From Marinomonas foliarum (GTDB lineage Bacteria; Pseudomonadota; Gammaproteobacteria; Pseudomonadales; Marinomonadaceae), in assembly GCF_003337275.1 (NCBI RefSeq), contig NZ_QPJQ01000022.1:1-64000 (forward strand): a DNA stretch of 64,000 nucleotides. Reading direction: 5' to 3'. The notes below the pieces were generated by a model. It searched no databases. It worked only from the letters and a program-made list of their open reading frames with translations, and was not told the DNA's origin. The translations under genes and the position numbers were made by a program. Positions 54,709 to 63,789 of this stretch are shown in pieces (position 1 is the stretch's first letter; each line of letters begins with the position of its first letter).

Positions 54709-55275
54709 TTAAATGTAATGTTCTGGGTGTAACGCAGGAGCAAGAGCAAGCACCAAAGCTTCGGTGTATACGCTTTCTCTAGTGGCTGCATGATTGGTAA
54801 ACAAGCCTATGGCGCCGCCTTTTTGTCGGATGTTATCTGTATTAAATAACTCATCCATAACGTCGCCTAATTCATCATTGTTTAGTAAACGTTGATAAAC
54901 TTTATTCGGCAAAGGCAAATTAGCTGAACGTCCTGTCATTAAATGCCCTTCACTGTTTAAAATGGCGACGTAAGCAAAGGTAGCTGCGCCCTCCTCAAAT
55001 TCATCGACACCACCTTCCATTGCTACAAAGAAGTTCATTCCTTGGTGACTAGCGCGGTTCTCAAAACAATAGCGGGCGCGGTTCTGTGCGCCAAGACGCG
55101 TTTCTGCTTCGCTCATTGGTTGTTCAGCAACACCAGAAGGAGAATGCATTTCTTCGCAGTGAATTATGTGATTAGGAAAGGCTTGCGAAAAAGCCTGTCT
55201 TGCAGCATTTACTTTGACTGGATTACTTGATCCAACACAAACTCGAATAACGGTGGAGCCTAGTTTGTTAGCCAT
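54709..55275 (-). CDS. yjjX: inosine/xanthosine triphosphatase
   Basis: Hydrolyses ITP and XTP to keep deaminated purines out of nucleic acids. 188 residues. VCVGSSNPVKVNAARQAF at the N-terminus, SGVAEQPMSEAETRLGAQNRA and FVAMEGGVDEF with the metal-binding acidic residues, and QKGGAIGLFTNHAATRESVY are all YjjX family marks. GAGG precedes the ATG. Upstream of yjjG on the same strand. Confidence 0.92.
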   Translation of the reverse strand: MANKLGSTVIRVCVGSSNPVKVNAARQAFSQAFPNHIIHCEEMHSPSGVAEQPMSEAETRLGAQNRARYCFENRASHQGMNFFVAMEGGVDEFEEGAATFAYVAILNSEGHLMTGRSANLPLPNKVYQRLLNNDELGDVMDELFNTDNIRQKGGAIGLFTNHAATRESVYTEALVLALAPALHPEHYI

Positions 55276-55302
55276 TTAGTTGCCTCAATTAAAAATGTAA
55301 CA

Positions 55303-55335
55303 ATAAAAAAGCCGCTATAATTGTTATAGCGGCTT
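55303..55335 (-). terminator. terminator after aroC
   Basis: AAGCCGCTATAA, loop of three, TTATAGCGGCTT followed on the minus strand by TTTTATTG. Confidence 0.88.
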
Positions 55336-55356
55336 GGTATTTAGACTATTGTAAAT

Positions 55357-56454
55357 CTAAGCCTGTCCTTTAATAATTGGCGTTGGGCAAACAACATCGG
55401 CATTTTGGGCTCTGTGTCTTAGCAAATGATCCATAATGGTCAAAGCTAACATAGCTTCTGCGATAGGCGTTGCTCTTATGCCAACACATGGATCATGTCG
55501 ACCCTTTGTAATAACATCAATTGAGTTGCCTGCACGATCGATGCTTTTACCAGGAATCGTGATGCTTGATGTTGGTTTTAGTGCCATGTGAACAACAATA
55601 TCTTGCCCTGATGAAATTCCACCCAACACGCCGCCAGCATGATTGCTTAAAAAGCCTTCAGGCGTCATCTCGTCACGATGTTCGCTGCCTTTTTGTTCAA
55701 CAACATCAAAACCGTCACCAATTTCCACGCCTTTCACTGCGTTAATACTCATAATGGCTTTGGCGATGTCAGCATCTAAGCGATCAAAAACTGGCTCGCC
55801 TAGACCTGGCATAAGATTTTTTGCAATGACTGTAATCTTAGCACCAACAGAGTCACCTTCACGACGTAGTGCAGTCATGTATTCTTCAAGCTGTGGAATA
55901 GCGTCAGGATCTGGGCTGAAGAAGCTATTTTCATAAACTTGGCTTAAATCTTTGACCTCCAACTTGATTGGGCCTAATTGCGATAGGAAGCCTTGTATTT
56001 CGATACCAAATTGTTGTTTCAAATATTTCTTGGCAATGGCGCCAGCGGCAACACGCATCGCAGTTTCACGAGCAGATGAACGACCGCCACCACGATAATC
56101 GCGAAAACCGTATTTTTGATCATAGGTATAATCAGCGTGAGCAGGACGGAAAGTATCTGCAATATTACCGTAGTCTTTAGAGCGCTGATCGGTGTTTTCT
56201 ATGATTAAGCCAATGGGTGTGCCCGTGGTTTTGCCTTCAAACACACCTGACATGATTTTAACTTCGTCCGCTTCGCGACGTTGTGTGGTGTGTTTTGATG
56301 TTCCAGGTTTACGCAGGTCTAAGTCGCGCTGCAAATCTGCTTCACAAATCTCTATGCCTGGAGGGCAACCATCTACAATGGCGCCAAGCGCAAGACCGTG
56401 ACTTTCACCAAAAGTGGTGACTTTAAAAAGTGTTCCAAATGTATTACCAGACAT
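55357..56454 (-). CDS. aroC: chorismate synthase
   Basis: Last step of the shikimate pathway, EPSP to chorismate, needing reduced FMN. 365 residues. [18 protein letters not shown] at the N-terminus, RPGHADYTY-like [31 protein letters not shown], and [18 protein letters not shown] are the three signatures. Starts three bases after the prmB stop, the usual prmB-aroC pairing. Confidence 0.97.
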   Translation of the reverse strand: MSGNTFGTLFKVTTFGESHGLALGAIVDGCPPGIEICEADLQRDLDLRKPGTSKHTTQRREADEVKIMSGVFEGKTTGTPIGLIIENTDQRSKDYGNIADTFRPAHADYTYDQKYGFRDYRGGGRSSARETAMRVAAGAIAKKYLKQQFGIEIQGFLSQLGPIKLEVKDLSQVYENSFFSPDPDAIPQLEEYMTALRREGDSVGAKITVIAKNLMPGLGEPVFDRLDADIAKAIMSINAVKGVEIGDGFDVVEQKGSEHRDEMTPEGFLSNHAGGVLGGISSGQDIVVHMALKPTSSITIPGKSIDRAGNSIDVITKGRHDPCVGIRATPIAEAMLALTIMDHLLRHRAQNADVVCPTPIIKGQA

Positions 56455-56457
56455 AGT

Positions 56458-57372
56458 TTATTTCTGCTCTTGTAATAGTTCGCTAAGTTGTTCTTTCGTT
56501 AGGATAAAAACACCATTACCACCCTGCTCTAATTCAACCCACATAAAGGGGATGTGAGGGTAAGCAGCTTGTAACGCTACTTCGGTGTTTCCTACTTCGT
56601 ATACTAATATACCGTCATCTTGCAGATAATGCGCGACTTGGGCTAAAAATTCGTGGGTAAAATTAAGTCCATCTTCACCGGATGTTAAGGCCAATTCTGG
56701 CTCGTTATGGAACTCAGCTGGCGCGCTTTCAAAGTCCTCGGCATCTACATAAGGTGGATTGCAAATAATAAGATCGTATTGTTTGCCTGCTAAGCCTTTA
56801 AACATATCTGAGTGAATGGCATGAACTCTGTCTTCCACTTGATGGCGCTGAATATTCTCATTGGCCACTAAAAGTGCCGCTTCGCTGATGTCTGAAATAT
56901 CGACTTCAGCATCTTCAAACACTAGGGCTGCGGCAATGCCTAAACAGCCTGAGCCGGTGCACATATCTAAAATATTTAATGGGTAGTTTTTTAGCCAAGG
57001 GGTAAATTCGCTTTCAAGTAGCGAGATAATCGGTGAGCGCGGAATTAAGGTGTCTTTGGTGACTTTAAATGGCAACCCCATAAACCAAGCTTCGCCTAAC
57101 AAGTACGGTAATGGCTCGCGCTTGGTGATACGTGTCTGAACAAGTTTAAGAATGTGCTTTTTTTCATCATAAGTCAGTGCGCAGTCCAGCATATCACGAT
57201 CAAAATCGAGAGGAAGCTTTAACGCGCCCATTACGAGTTGAACCGCTTCGTCCCATGGATTATCTGTACCATGACCGTAAAACAAGTTCGTTTGTTGAAA
57301 ACGGCTGAATGTCCAACGAATGTAGTCTTTGATGGTGGTTAAATCTCGAACGGCTGTTTGTTTGTAGCTCAT
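56458..57372 (-). CDS. prmB: ribosomal protein uL3 glutamine methyltransferase
   Basis: SAM-dependent N5-methylation of a glutamine in ribosomal protein L3. 304 residues: SAM site ILDMCTGSGCLGIAAA (about 135-150) and the NPPYVDAED motif (about 205-213) for the glutamine amide. Upstream and near-overlapping with aroC. The N-terminal helical domain with GHGTDNPWDEAVQLV is typical. Confidence 0.95.
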   Translation of the reverse strand: MSYKQTAVRDLTTIKDYIRWTFSRFQQTNLFYGHGTDNPWDEAVQLVMGALKLPLDFDRDMLDCALTYDEKKHILKLVQTRITKREPLPYLLGEAWFMGLPFKVTKDTLIPRSPIISLLESEFTPWLKNYPLNILDMCTGSGCLGIAAALVFEDAEVDISDISEAALLVANENIQRHQVEDRVHAIHSDMFKGLAGKQYDLIICNPPYVDAEDFESAPAEFHNEPELALTSGEDGLNFTHEFLAQVAHYLQDDGILVYEVGNTEVALQAAYPHIPFMWVELEQGGNGVFILTKEQLSELLQEQK

Positions 57373-57424
57373 CTTCTCTTCTTAATTTGAATGCACGGAT
57401 ACGGCGAATGAGGCATTATAGCGG

Positions 57425-58189
57425 TTATTGTTTTGGGCCTCTATCTTTGCGTTGCGTGGTTTTCATTGAACTGGTTAATGCATCAAGTTTTTTTGTCATT
57501 TCTTGCCATTTTTTCGCTTCATCTGCTGTCTTATCGTTTTGATGTTCTTCGAGCAATACGGTTAATTTTACGTTTTCTTCGGTTAGCTTTATAAGCTGAT
57601 TGTCTTGCTTGGCGAGATCTACTTCTTTTTGAGCAAGATTAATTCTGAACTCTGTACTTTCTTTTTGCTCTTGTTTGAGCTGATTTGTTAGTACTGAATT
57701 TTGAGCAATGACCTCTTGGTATCTTTGTTCGCTAAAAGCAAGTTTCTGTCGGAGCGATTCGGCTTCATTGCATACTTTCTTGTGTTCCGACGTTAATGTG
57801 TCATGCGCTGTTTGTAGCTCTATTAATGCTGAAGATAAAGACAGATAACCGCTTTGTGTTGCTTCTTGCTTAAGCTTTTGATGCTGCTCTATGTCGGACG
57901 ACTTTTCATCAAGCAATTTCCCGAGGTTTTGAGTGACTTCTCTTGAGAATCGTTTAAAAACAGGAAGCAACACGTCATTGAGCTCGCTTAATTCATTTTG
58001 CTGCTGTTCTTTATAGGTTTCTTCCCAGTCAGTAATCGCATTTAGAAAAGTGGTGTTTGAACAACGTCGTCCATCCTTTTGTAGAAAGTACTCAGTTAAG
58101 CGAGGGATATTGGGGAAGTGGTTTTTTTCAATCAAATCCCAACAGGCTTGGTGAATTTCTTCTCTTGCTATGTTCGCTTTACGAGCCAT
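57425..58189 (-). CDS. KfrA-like DNA-binding coiled-coil protein
   Basis: 254 residues. N-terminal KfrA-type DNA-binding domain (about 1-60: MARKANIAREEIHQACWDLIEK, PNIPRLTEYFLQKDGRRCSNTTFLNAITDWEE) followed by a coiled coil of about 170 residues rich in Glu, Gln, Leu and Lys. ATG at 58189 has GGAG at good spacing. KfrA is best known from broad-host-range plasmids, where it organises plasmid DNA; chromosomal copies have uncertain roles, perhaps nucleoid or stress-related. No plasmid genes around it, so transfer is not evident. Confidence 0.75.
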   Translation of the reverse strand: MARKANIAREEIHQACWDLIEKNHFPNIPRLTEYFLQKDGRRCSNTTFLNAITDWEETYKEQQQNELSELNDVLLPVFKRFSREVTQNLGKLLDEKSSDIEQHQKLKQEATQSGYLSLSSALIELQTAHDTLTSEHKKVCNEAESLRQKLAFSEQRYQEVIAQNSVLTNQLKQEQKESTEFRINLAQKEVDLAKQDNQLIKLTEENVKLTVLLEEHQNDKTADEAKKWQEMTKKLDALTSSMKTTQRKDRGPKQ

Positions 58190-58307
58190 CAATTGTCTCC
58201 AAGTCTAAATATGATAATTTATATAATTATTTTATCTTATTTATGAATTTAATCAAACGGGTAGCTTCATCCATCATGAACCGACATCTGAGTGTTAATT
58301 TTAGGCA

Positions 58308-58331
58308 ATAAAAAAGCTCCCGTAGGAGCTT
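58308..58331 (-). terminator. terminator after sppA
   Basis: AAGCTCC, loop of four, GGAGCTT; T-run on the minus strand. Confidence 0.85.
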
Positions 58332-58350
58332 AGTAGCATTGCGATTGAAA

Positions 58351-59367
58351 TTATTGAATACTCGTTGTGTTGATGACTTTTGTTGCCATTTCCACACCAA
58401 ATTCTTTGGCTAGCTCTTTCCATGAGTCTTGTTTTGGCTCATAAACAACAGGTTCAGCATCTGGAAAGCGTGAGTCTAATATGCCATTTACACTAGCTAA
58501 ACCATCGAGAAGACCAATTTTTACAGCCTGAGAGCCAGTAAATACCATGCCAGAGAAAACATCATCTGTAATGACTAGCCTATCACCACGACCTTCTTTA
58601 ACAGCATTGATAAACTGCTGATGAGTTTCATCCAATACGGCCTGCCATTTTAATTTTGCTTCTTCTGTCATTGGGGCAAACGGATCAAGAAAGGCCTTAT
58701 TGCGTCCTGCAGTGAAAGTACGTCGCTCTACACCAATTTTCTCTAATAAGTTACTTGCATCAAAACCAGATGAAATTACGCCAATAGAGCCCACTAAGCT
58801 GGCTTTATCTGCGTAAATCTCATTTGCAGCAGATGCTATGTAATATCCGCCAGAAGCCGCCATATCCTCAACAACCACGATAACCGGGATTTCTGGATAG
58901 TTTTGCTCTTTGGCGCGAATGGCATCATAAATAATACCGGAATGCACTGGGCTACCGCCCGGACTATTCATTTCAATAACGACACCTTTTAAGCGAGAGT
59001 TGCGATAGGCAGCATCAAGCAAACCTACAAATTCTGAGGACTCTATTTCATTATCAGCACCGATGACACCACGCATAGGGATCATGGCGACAATGTCCCC
59101 TTCTAGGGTGACGTCTTGAAAGTTTGATTTTGCAAACCAAGCTCCAATCACAGCCAAGAAAATAGCGAGCGTGGTAAAACGAAAGAAAATTTTCCAGCGC
59201 CTAGCGCGGCGTTTTTCAATAAGGTTTTCACTGAGTGTTTTTTCCAGTAATGACCATATTTCTTTGTTTGGGTCTCTCTCTGTCTCTGATTTTTCATCTG
59301 TCGTTGCTTGCGGGCTTTCGGTTTTTTTAAGTGACTGCTCGCGATCTTCGTCTTCTGTCCAACTCAT
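58351..59367 (-). CDS. sppA: signal peptide peptidase SppA, short S49 form
   Basis: Membrane-bound serine protease that degrades cleaved signal peptides. 338 residues: charged cytoplasmic N-terminus, one membrane helix (about 64-84), then a single S49 domain. Catalytic Ser in EDMAASGGYYI (about 169) and Lys in AGRNKAFLDPF (about 222), the Ser/Lys dyad of the single-domain form. Starts two bases after the Gph-like phosphatase gene, the same pair as in Pseudomonas, where rluC precedes them. Confidence 0.92.
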   Translation of the reverse strand: MSWTEDEDREQSLKKTESPQATTDEKSETERDPNKEIWSLLEKTLSENLIEKRRARRWKIFFRFTTLAIFLAVIGAWFAKSNFQDVTLEGDIVAMIPMRGVIGADNEIESSEFVGLLDAAYRNSRLKGVVIEMNSPGGSPVHSGIIYDAIRAKEQNYPEIPVIVVVEDMAASGGYYIASAANEIYADKASLVGSIGVISSGFDASNLLEKIGVERRTFTAGRNKAFLDPFAPMTEEAKLKWQAVLDETHQQFINAVKEGRGDRLVITDDVFSGMVFTGSQAVKIGLLDGLASVNGILDSRFPDAEPVVYEPKQDSWKELAKEFGVEMATKVINTTSIQ

Positions 59368-59369
59368 TT

Positions 59370-60014
59370 CTATAGCCCTAAAATATTTGATAGTTGATTG
59401 AAATCATTAATGATAGCGTGTGGCTGACAAGCTCTTAGGCGCTCCTCTTGATGTGCGCCATAAGTCACTCCAATGCTTTTCATTCCAGCATTGGTTGCCA
59501 TGTTTAGATCGTATTCTGTATCGCCAATCATGATGGCGTGTTCTGGGAGAATATCCAGTTCTGCTAATATTTGGTTAAGCATAAGGGGATCTGGTTTTGA
59601 TACGGCCTCATCTGCGCAGCGGGAAGTTAGGAAGTAATTGTTGGTGTTTGTCAGCGACATGACTCGATTAAGTCCACGACGGCTTTTTCCAGTTGCTACT
59701 GCCATCTTGACGCCTGCAGCATGAAGTTTATCAAGCACATTCATGACGCCAGGATACGCTAGTGGTGGTACTTGATCTGATGCAACGTAAAGTGTTTTGT
59801 AATGTTCGATAATGTCATTCTGCATTTGCGGTGAACATTCAGGCCAAACTGTATGGACTGCTTTGTCGAGAGACAAACCTATAATGTTCTTTATGTCATC
59901 TTTTGTTTTGAGCGGTGCACCTACGTTTAGACCTGCTTCTAACATACTCAGACAAATTTTGTCGATAGAGTCGAATAAGGTACCGTCCCAATCAAAAATA
60001 ACTAACTTAACCAT
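59370..60014 (-). CDS. HAD-superfamily phosphatase, Gph-like
   Basis: 214 residues. Motif I FDWDGTLFDS with both Asp residues, cap domain with an all-helical segment, motif II VATGKSRRGL, motif III KPDPLML, motif IV GDTEYDLNMA. Resembles phosphoglycolate phosphatase but the substrate is not certain. Cotranscribed with sppA. Confidence 0.88.
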   Translation of the reverse strand: MVKLVIFDWDGTLFDSIDKICLSMLEAGLNVGAPLKTKDDIKNIIGLSLDKAVHTVWPECSPQMQNDIIEHYKTLYVASDQVPPLAYPGVMNVLDKLHAAGVKMAVATGKSRRGLNRVMSLTNTNNYFLTSRCADEAVSKPDPLMLNQILAELDILPEHAIMIGDTEYDLNMATNAGMKSIGVTYGAHQEERLRACQPHAIINDFNQLSNILGL

Positions 60015-60081
60015 AGATACCTCTTAAGAATAAACCGCCGAAAGTGTAACATAACCGAAAATGACAAAATAAGGATTGGTA

Positions 60082-60498
60082 ATGACTACTGGCTATACAT
60101 TAGAGCAACTTTCTGTCGATCAAAGCATTGAATATCGTAAAGTGGTGACAGAGGCAGATGTTCATGCTTTTGCTGAAGTGACGGGTGATACAAATCCTGT
60201 TCATTTAGATTCGGATTATGCAGCAACAACATCCTTCGGTCAGCCAATTGCTCATGGAATGTTAACGGCGGGATTTATTTCTGCAGCAATTGGGACACAA
60301 TTACCAGGGCCAGGCTGTATATATTTAGAACAGACTCTGAAATTTCGTTCACCTGTTTTCATTGGTCAAGAAGTCGTGACTAAAGTAACGGTAACGGATA
60401 TTAACGAACGCCGTCGCCGTGCGACATTGAAAACCGTGTGCGAGTGTGATGGTAAAGTTGTTGTGACTGGTGAAGCAACGATTATGCTGCCAGCGTAA
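60082..60498 (+). CDS. MaoC-like (R)-specific enoyl-CoA hydratase (PhaJ-like)
   Basis: Single hot-dog domain, 138 residues. The ATG at 60082 follows AAGGA. GDTNPVHLD (about 34-42) holds the hydratase Asp and His dyad, and FGQPIAHGMLTAGFI follows, as in PhaJ. Hydrates 2-enoyl-CoA to (R)-3-hydroxyacyl-CoA and so links fatty-acid oxidation to polyhydroxyalkanoate synthesis; a phosphate acetyl/butyryltransferase fusion partner seen in other bacteria is absent here. Alone on the plus strand. Confidence 0.85.
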   Translation: MTTGYTLEQLSVDQSIEYRKVVTEADVHAFAEVTGDTNPVHLDSDYAATTSFGQPIAHGMLTAGFISAAIGTQLPGPGCIYLEQTLKFRSPVFIGQEVVTKVTVTDINERRRRATLKTVCECDGKVVVTGEATIMLPA

Positions 60499-60554
60499 AT
60501 GCAATCGTGCCATCAAAAAGAGTCTTTATCTATACTTTAGGCTTTTGCATCGCG

Positions 60555-60584
60555 AAAAAGCAAACCCCAGTAAAACTGGGGTTT
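60555..60584 (-). terminator. terminator after the fds operon
   Basis: AAACCCCAG, loop TTTTA, CTGGGGTTT, then GCTTTTTC on the minus strand. Confidence 0.8.
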
Positions 60585-60588
60585 GTGA

Positions 60589-60819
60589 TTATCCTTCTTT
60601 CGACAGTTTCTTGCTTGCCAACAAAGCAGCAGGGTGAAGATGCTCTCCCCCTTCATTGATCACATAATCATTCAAAATGACTTTCATACGACGTGGCCAA
60701 AACTTCTTAACATGTCCTGCAATCATATCGGCCACAACGGAATCATCACCTAGGCTGATATTGTTAACAGCAATCTGATTGATCATATCAATTAAATGTT
60801 CTTGTTCTGTTTGGTGCAT
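60589..60819 (-). CDS. fdsD: formate dehydrogenase delta subunit
   Basis: Small accessory subunit of NAD-dependent formate dehydrogenase, 76 residues. HLIDMINQIA near the start, VADMIAGHVKKFWPRRMK and the C-terminal LHPAALLASKKL are family marks. Follows fdsA by 82 bases that contain a perfect 7-bp hairpin (GTGACTG/CAGTCAC, 60861-60888). The usual fdsC chaperone gene between A and D is missing. Confidence 0.88.
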   Translation of the reverse strand: MHQTEQEHLIDMINQIAVNNISLGDDSVVADMIAGHVKKFWPRRMKVILNDYVINEGGEHLHPAALLASKKLSKEG

Positions 60820-60901
60820 ACATAACTCTCACTACAGCTGTTTCATTATAATAACTAATAGTGACTGACCTACCAGAAGGACAGTCACATCAGCTTATTT
60901 A

Positions 60902-63787
60902 TCATTCATCACTGGCTGCAACGGCCGAGGCTTCTGCTAAAAACTTATTCTGACGATGATGATTCGCCACAAAGTCTTTTTGCCATTCTGAGGGTTGAGA
61001 GACTTTCTCAACTTGTACTGCCGTGACTTTATATTCAGGACAGTTCGTTGCCCAATCAGAATTATTGGTAGTGATTACGTTTGCACCGCTTCCAGGATGA
61101 TGGAATGTGGTATAAACCACCCCCGGTTGCATTCGCACACTAACTCGTGCCCGTAAGACCGTGTGCCCTGCTCGGCTCGTGATGCCAAGCCAGTCGCCAT
61201 CACTGATGCCTCTTTCTTCCGCATCATGAGGGTGAAGTTCCAAAATATCTTCATCGTGCCATGCTTGGTTCTCTGTACGTCGTGTTTGTGCACCAACGTT
61301 GTATTGGCTCAGAATTCGCCCAGTGGTTAACAGCAAAGGGAATTTTCGGTTTGCCCGTTCTGTAGTTGGTACGAATTCAGTGATAGCAAAATGTCCTTTG
61401 CCTTCTGGCATCGGGAAACTTTCCATATGCATTATTGGTGAGCCATCCGGGAACTGATCATTACAAGGCCATTGTAAACTGCCGTGTTTATCGAGTTTCT
61501 CGTAACTTACACCGGCAAAGCTTGGAGCCAAGGAGGCAATCTCGTCCATAATTTCGGACGGGTGGTTATAGCTCATTGGATAACCCAAAGCATTTGCCAG
61601 ATCGACGGTTACTTCCCAATCTTCTTTTCCTGCAACGGCGGGCATTACTTTGCGTACACGGTTAATTCGACGTTCTGCGTTTGTAAAGGTGCCGTTTTTC
61701 TCAAGGAAAGAAGAACCAGGTAACAATACATGGGCAAATTTCGCTGTTTCATTCAAAAAGATATCTTGAACAATGAGGCAGTCCAATGCTTTTAAAGCGG
61801 CCTCAACGTGTTGGGTATTCGGATCGGATTGTGCAATGTCCTCACCCTGAACGTATAAGGCACGAAATTGTCCAGCGATAGCTGCATCAAACATATTAGG
61901 AATTCGCAAACCTGGTTCATCGTCTAAACTTACACCCCAAGCTGCCTCAAAGCGCCCACGTGCGATCGGGTCAGAAACGTGTTGATAGCCTGGTAGCTCA
62001 TGCGGGAACGACCCCATATCGCAAGAGCCTTGAACGTTATTTTGGCCACGTAGTGGATTAACCCCCACACCATCACGACCAATGTTCCCCGTTGCTAATG
62101 CAAGATTGGCGATCCCCATAACCATAGTGGAGCCTTGGCTGTGTTCAGTAACCCCCAAGCCATAGTAAATGGCAGAGTTGGGTGCTTTAGCGAATGTGCG
62201 AGCAGCTTCACGTACCGCAGCCGCTGATACGCCAGTAATTTCTTCTACCGCCTCTGGCGAGTTACGAGGTTCTGAAATAAATGCACGCCATTTCGCATAA
62301 GCATCGCTTTCACAGCGTTTCGCAATGAAATCTGTATCTTCCAAACCTTCAGTGATAACAACATGAGACAAAGCATTAACCATGGCAACGTTAGAGCCTG
62401 GGCGTAATGGTAAGTGCGCTGAATCACCTAGGTGCGGAGTTTTTAGCAAATCAATTTCACGTGGATCGGCAACAATCAAACTTGCCCCTTCACGTAAACG
62501 ACGACGCATCATTGAACCAAATACTGGGTGAGCATCGGTTGGGTTTGCACCTATAACCAATACACAGTCAGACTTCATAATAGAATCAAAGGTCTGTGTT
62601 CCGGCAGATTCACCTAAAGTTTGTTTTAATCCATAGCCAGTTGGGCTATGACAAACGCGGGCACAGGTATCCGTGTTGTTGTTACCAAATGCCGCACGAA
62701 TCAGCTTTTGCACAAGGTAAGTTTCTTCGTTGGTACAGCGTGAAGACGTGATACCACCAATGCTTTCACGGCCATGTTCTGCTTGAATGTTTTTTAGGCG
62801 GCTTGCAGCAAAAGAGATGGCTTCTTCCCAACCAACTTCTTTCCAAGGCTGGTCGATAGAATCACGAATCATTGGTGTTTTAATACGGTCATTGTGTGTT
62901 GCATAGCCAAAAGCAAAACGCCCTTTCACACAAGAGTGACCATGGTTTGCATCACCGCCTTTATCAGGCACCATGCGCACAAGTTGATCACCTTTCATTT
63001 CTGCACGGAACGAACAACCAACACCACAATATGCACAAGTCGTTACTACGCTGTGCTCTGGCTGGCCCAAATCAATAATTGAATTCTCAGAAAGCGTTGC
63101 GGTTGGACACGCTTGCACACAGGCACCACAAGAAACACATTCAGAGTCTAAGAAGGATTCATTCTGGCCAGCAGCCACTTTTGAGTCAAAGCCACGACCA
63201 TCAATCGTCAAGGCAAAGGTGCCTTGGACTTCTTCGCAGGCACGTACGCAGCGTGAGCAGACAATGCATTTGCTGGCATCAAAGGTGAAATATGGGTTTG
63301 ACGTATCTTTAGGGGCGTCTAAGTGGTTTTCACCTTCAAAGCCATAGCGAACTTCTCTTAGGCCGACAGCACCTGCCATATCTTGTAATTCACAGTCGCC
63401 ATTCGCAGGACAGGTCAAGCAATCAAGCGGGTGATCAGAAATATACAATTCCATGATATTACGGCGAAGTTTGGCTAACTTTTCGTTTTGGGTCCAAATC
63501 TTCATGCCCTGCTCTGCTGGTGTAGTACATGACGCAGGTGTGCCACGACGACCTTCAATTTGAACGGCACAAAGTCTACATGAACCATAGGCTTCTAAGT
63601 TATCAGTTGCACACAGTTTAGGGATATTTATATCCACTAAAGCAGCAGCACGCATGACAGAAGTCCCTTCTGGAACGCAGGTCTCAACGCCGTCTATTTC
63701 TAGTGTTACCAGCTTTTCACTAAGTGAGGCAGGTGTTCCGTAATCTTTACTTGGATCAGCTTTATTTGGATCGTAATACTGCAACAT
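60902..63787 (-). CDS. fdsA: NAD-dependent formate dehydrogenase alpha subunit
   Basis: Catalytic subunit oxidising formate to CO2. 961 residues. From the N-terminus: 2Fe-2S domain (YGSCRLCAVQ, about 67-76), His-Cys3 4Fe-4S (HPLDCLTCPANGDC), two ferredoxin-type clusters (CIVCSRCVRAC and CVSCGACVQAC), then the molybdopterin domain with a further 4Fe-4S (CAYCGVGCSF). The Mo ligand Cys lies in TDTCARVCHSPTG at about 377-380, with the following His needed for catalysis. The GGAGG ribosome site overlaps the end of fdsB. Cytoplasmic; no Tat signal. Confidence 0.95.
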   Translation of the reverse strand: MLQYYDPNKADPSKDYGTPASLSEKLVTLEIDGVETCVPEGTSVMRAAALVDINIPKLCATDNLEAYGSCRLCAVQIEGRRGTPASCTTPAEQGMKIWTQNEKLAKLRRNIMELYISDHPLDCLTCPANGDCELQDMAGAVGLREVRYGFEGENHLDAPKDTSNPYFTFDASKCIVCSRCVRACEEVQGTFALTIDGRGFDSKVAAGQNESFLDSECVSCGACVQACPTATLSENSIIDLGQPEHSVVTTCAYCGVGCSFRAEMKGDQLVRMVPDKGGDANHGHSCVKGRFAFGYATHNDRIKTPMIRDSIDQPWKEVGWEEAISFAASRLKNIQAEHGRESIGGITSSRCTNEETYLVQKLIRAAFGNNNTDTCARVCHSPTGYGLKQTLGESAGTQTFDSIMKSDCVLVIGANPTDAHPVFGSMMRRRLREGASLIVADPREIDLLKTPHLGDSAHLPLRPGSNVAMVNALSHVVITEGLEDTDFIAKRCESDAYAKWRAFISEPRNSPEAVEEITGVSAAAVREAARTFAKAPNSAIYYGLGVTEHSQGSTMVMGIANLALATGNIGRDGVGVNPLRGQNNVQGSCDMGSFPHELPGYQHVSDPIARGRFEAAWGVSLDDEPGLRIPNMFDAAIAGQFRALYVQGEDIAQSDPNTQHVEAALKALDCLIVQDIFLNETAKFAHVLLPGSSFLEKNGTFTNAERRINRVRKVMPAVAGKEDWEVTVDLANALGYPMSYNHPSEIMDEIASLAPSFAGVSYEKLDKHGSLQWPCNDQFPDGSPIMHMESFPMPEGKGHFAITEFVPTTERANRKFPLLLTTGRILSQYNVGAQTRRTENQAWHDEDILELHPHDAEERGISDGDWLGITSRAGHTVLRARVSVRMQPGVVYTTFHHPGSGANVITTNNSDWATNCPEYKVTAVQVEKVSQPSEWQKDFVANHHRQNKFLAEASAVAASDE

Positions 63788-63789
63788 GT

